From Pseudomonas sp. UBA6562 (GTDB taxonomy: Bacteria; Pseudomonadota; Gammaproteobacteria; Pseudomonadales; Pseudomonadaceae), in NCBI RefSeq assembly GCF_002434265.1, contig NZ_DJJS01000007.1, positions 179,852 through 243,851 on the forward strand: DNA of 64,000 nucleotides. The letters are read 5' to 3'. Shown here one piece after another: positions 62,510 to 64,000 of the stretch. Within the stretch, counting starts at the first letter, position 1. Every line of letters begins with the position of its first letter. The notes under the pieces were generated by a model that was not told the DNA's origin, did not search any database, and saw only the letters and a program-made list of their open reading frames with translations. A program made the position numbers and the translations under genes.

Positions 62510-63572
62510 ATGCTGCCTGCTGCTCGGCCTGCTCCTGGCCGGATGCGACGCGCCTGAATCGACCCCGCGCAGCTACGCCGGCCTCGGCCAGGAAGCGGCC
62601 GCCTATACCCAAGTGCAGCGCGGGGTGCCTCTAGTGTTCCCACGCGACCACGGCGCGCACGACGGCTTTCGCATCGAATGGTGGTACGTCACCGCCAACC
62701 TGCGCGACGCCCAGGGCCGCGACTGGGGCGTGCAATGGACGCTGTTCCGTTCGGCGCTGCGCCCAGGTGCGGTCGAGCCTGGTTGGAGCAGCGCCAACGT
62801 GTGGATGGCCCACGCCGCGCTGACCGGGCCTGGCGGGCACCAGTCCAGCGAGCGCCTGGCCCGCGGCGGCATCGGCCAGGCCGGCGTGCAGGACGCGCCG
62901 CTGCGCGCCTGGATCGACGACTGGGCGCTGACCGGCGACGCGCAGATCCGCGACCTGAACATGCGCGCTCAGGGCCAAGGGTTCGCCTACGACCTCAACC
63001 TCGCCAGCCAAAAGCCGCTGGTGCTGCACGGCGACCAAGGCTACAGCGAGAAGTCCGGCCAGGGCCAGGCGTCGTACTACTACAGCCAGCCCTTCTACCA
63101 GGTCAGCGGGGTCGTGGAGCGTGACGGCCAGCGCATCCCGGTCACCGGCGACGCCTGGCTCGACCGCGAGTGGAGCAGCCAGCCCCTGGCGGCCGGGCAG
63201 TCGGGGTGGGACTGGTTCTCCCTGCACCTGGACGGCGGCGCCAAACTGATGCTGTTCCAGGTGCGCCAGGACCGCGGCAAACCCTACCGCGCCGGCACCT
63301 GGATCGGTGCCGACGGCCGGAGCGAGCCTTTGCAGGGCGAGCAGATCCAGCTAACGCCACAAGCCTCCACGCGTCAACGTGAAGGCCAGGTGGTACCAAC
63401 CCAATGGCGCGTGCAGGTACCGGGCAAACGACTGGACATTCAAGTCAAGGCGTTGGAACCGCAGGCCTGGATGCACACGCGGTTCCCCTACTGGGAAGGC
63501 CCGGTGCGCATTGAGGGGAGTAGCGGCGGGCGCGGGTATCTGGAGATGACCGGCTACGCGCCGCCAGGATGA
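62499..63572 (+). CDS. AttH/CrtC-like lipoprotein (lipocalin-type)
   Basis: The 357-residue protein starts inside the permease gene end. The signal peptide LLLGLLLAG ends at a lipobox cysteine (GCDAPE). The mature domain shows FRIEWWYVTANLRDAQGR, then ALTGDAQIRDLNM and the LDREWSSQPL motif, hallmarks of the AttH/carotenoid-hydratase-like double lipocalin fold (PF07143/PF17186). AttH-type proteins commonly accompany AttEFG-like transporters. They probably receive a hydrophobic ligand at the outer face of the inner membrane. Confidence 0.9.
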   Translation: MKRECCLLLGLLLAGCDAPESTPRSYAGLGQEAAAYTQVQRGVPLVFPRDHGAHDGFRIEWWYVTANLRDAQGRDWGVQWTLFRSALRPGAVEPGWSSANVWMAHAALTGPGGHQSSERLARGGIGQAGVQDAPLRAWIDDWALTGDAQIRDLNMRAQGQGFAYDLNLASQKPLVLHGDQGYSEKSGQGQASYYYSQPFYQVSGVVERDGQRIPVTGDAWLDREWSSQPLAAGQSGWDWFSLHLDGGAKLMLFQVRQDRGKPYRAGTWIGADGRSEPLQGEQIQLTPQASTRQREGQVVPTQWRVQVPGKRLDIQVKALEPQAWMHTRFPYWEGPVRIEGSSGGRGYLEMTGYAPPG

Positions 63573-63716
63573 TGCTTTTGGCATCTCCCGTTGCGCAACG
63601 AACATGGAAGCGTGGCAAAGCGCACTTGGATTGACGCCGCCTGTCGGCTTACTATGAGTGAGCTTGAAGGCTACCAATGGTCAGGCTAATAGTTAGGCAT
63701 TGCCAGGGGGGCGCTT

Positions 63717-63914
63717 ATGCAACAACGTTTCGTCATCGTACCGGCATTGCCCGTCGAAAAAGACATCCACAAACGTCGGGCTCGGGCGTGGGCCAGTCTG
63801 TGCAATCCGCGATTCGACCTGTACGACACACTTGAGAAACAACGTCTGCCGCTGAGCCTGAAGGACCGGCCGGAAGCCGAGGCCGAATGCAGCCGGCGCA
63901 ATTGCCTGGGCTGA
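63717..63914 (+). CDS. Small conserved hypothetical protein (65 aa)
   Basis: ATG 63717 follows AGGGGG and gives 65 residues: MQQRFVIVPALPVEKD, then RRARAWASLCNPRFDLYDTLE and a charged tail with two cysteines. The pattern looks like a short Pseudomonas-specific protein. No domain is recognised. The opposite-strand frame (63686-63901) is its shadow. Confidence 0.6.
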   Translation: MQQRFVIVPALPVEKDIHKRRARAWASLCNPRFDLYDTLEKQRLPLSLKDRPEAEAECSRRNCLG

Positions 63915-64000
63915 GTTCGAGAGATGCGAGGGGGTCACAACGCTCGATGGCGCGTTACCGCGAGGCAGACGGTCAACGCGTTGGAACCCCATAGAAGAAC

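Noticed and set aside
63686..63992. Minus-strand frames at the right edge
   Set aside because: They overlap the better-supported plus-strand small gene and lack start signals.

Overview
The window reads as the chromosome of a Pseudomonas, probably from the P. putida group. It is GC-rich with typical Pseudomonas gene sets and short palindromic repeats, and most proteins have the length and motifs expected for that genus. This is my recognition of families, not a database result. No rRNA, tRNA or CRISPR array was seen.

Region 1 (1-15205) is the right-hand end of a lambda-like (siphovirus) prophage or an F-type tailocin. It carries the tape measure protein (cut by the window edge), tail tip proteins M, L, K and I, a giant 2505-residue host-specificity protein J, small tail accessory proteins, an endolysin, and a nested Rz/Rz1 spanin pair. 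Two AT-richer lipoprotein genes sit between K and I as probable cargo. Four spacers in this block share one design: an intrinsic terminator hairpin directly followed by a strong ribosome binding site and a start codon.

Region 2 (15391-26107) holds a chemoreceptor, then a single long gene fusing an SF1 (UPF1-like) helicase to a phospholipase-D-type nuclease. That architecture matches type II Mokosh anti-phage defence. It is followed by a TonB-dependent siderophore receptor, a LOV-domain blue-light hybrid histidine kinase with TGTAC-type operator-like sites upstream, and a PagL-like lipid A deacylase.

Region 3 (26254-31722) is a run of small accessory genes: a membrane protein, two adjacent immunity-protein-like genes without a toxin, a 5'-nucleotidase, a GNAT acetyltransferase, a membrane protein/Xre repressor pair with two matching operators, a LysE exporter and an alpha/beta hydrolase.

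Region 4 (31819-45308) holds a TreS-family GH13 enzyme, a TonB receptor with an N-terminal signalling domain, and a compact six-gene stressosome operon. The operon order is RsbR, RsbS, RsbT, an RsbW-like ATPase fused to a PP2C phosphatase, a histidine kinase and a hybrid histidine kinase. An OmpR/EnvZ-type two-component pair follows on the other strand.

Region 5 (45470-64000) is mainly metabolism and transport: IlvE, a MocA-like nucleotidyltransferase divergent from a PaoABC-type molybdenum aldehyde dehydrogenase operon, an O6-methylguanine-DNA methyltransferase, a repeat cluster, a LysE exporter with an AraC regulator, a parvulin, a periplasmic binding protein, an AraC/alcohol dehydrogenase divergent pair, a LysR regulator, and an ABC transporter operon ending in an AttH-like lipoprotein.

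The strongest leads are the helicase-PLD defence gene, the stressosome wired to two-component output, the repeated terminator-plus-RBS spacers in the tail operon, and the light-sensor gene with its operator-like palindromes.
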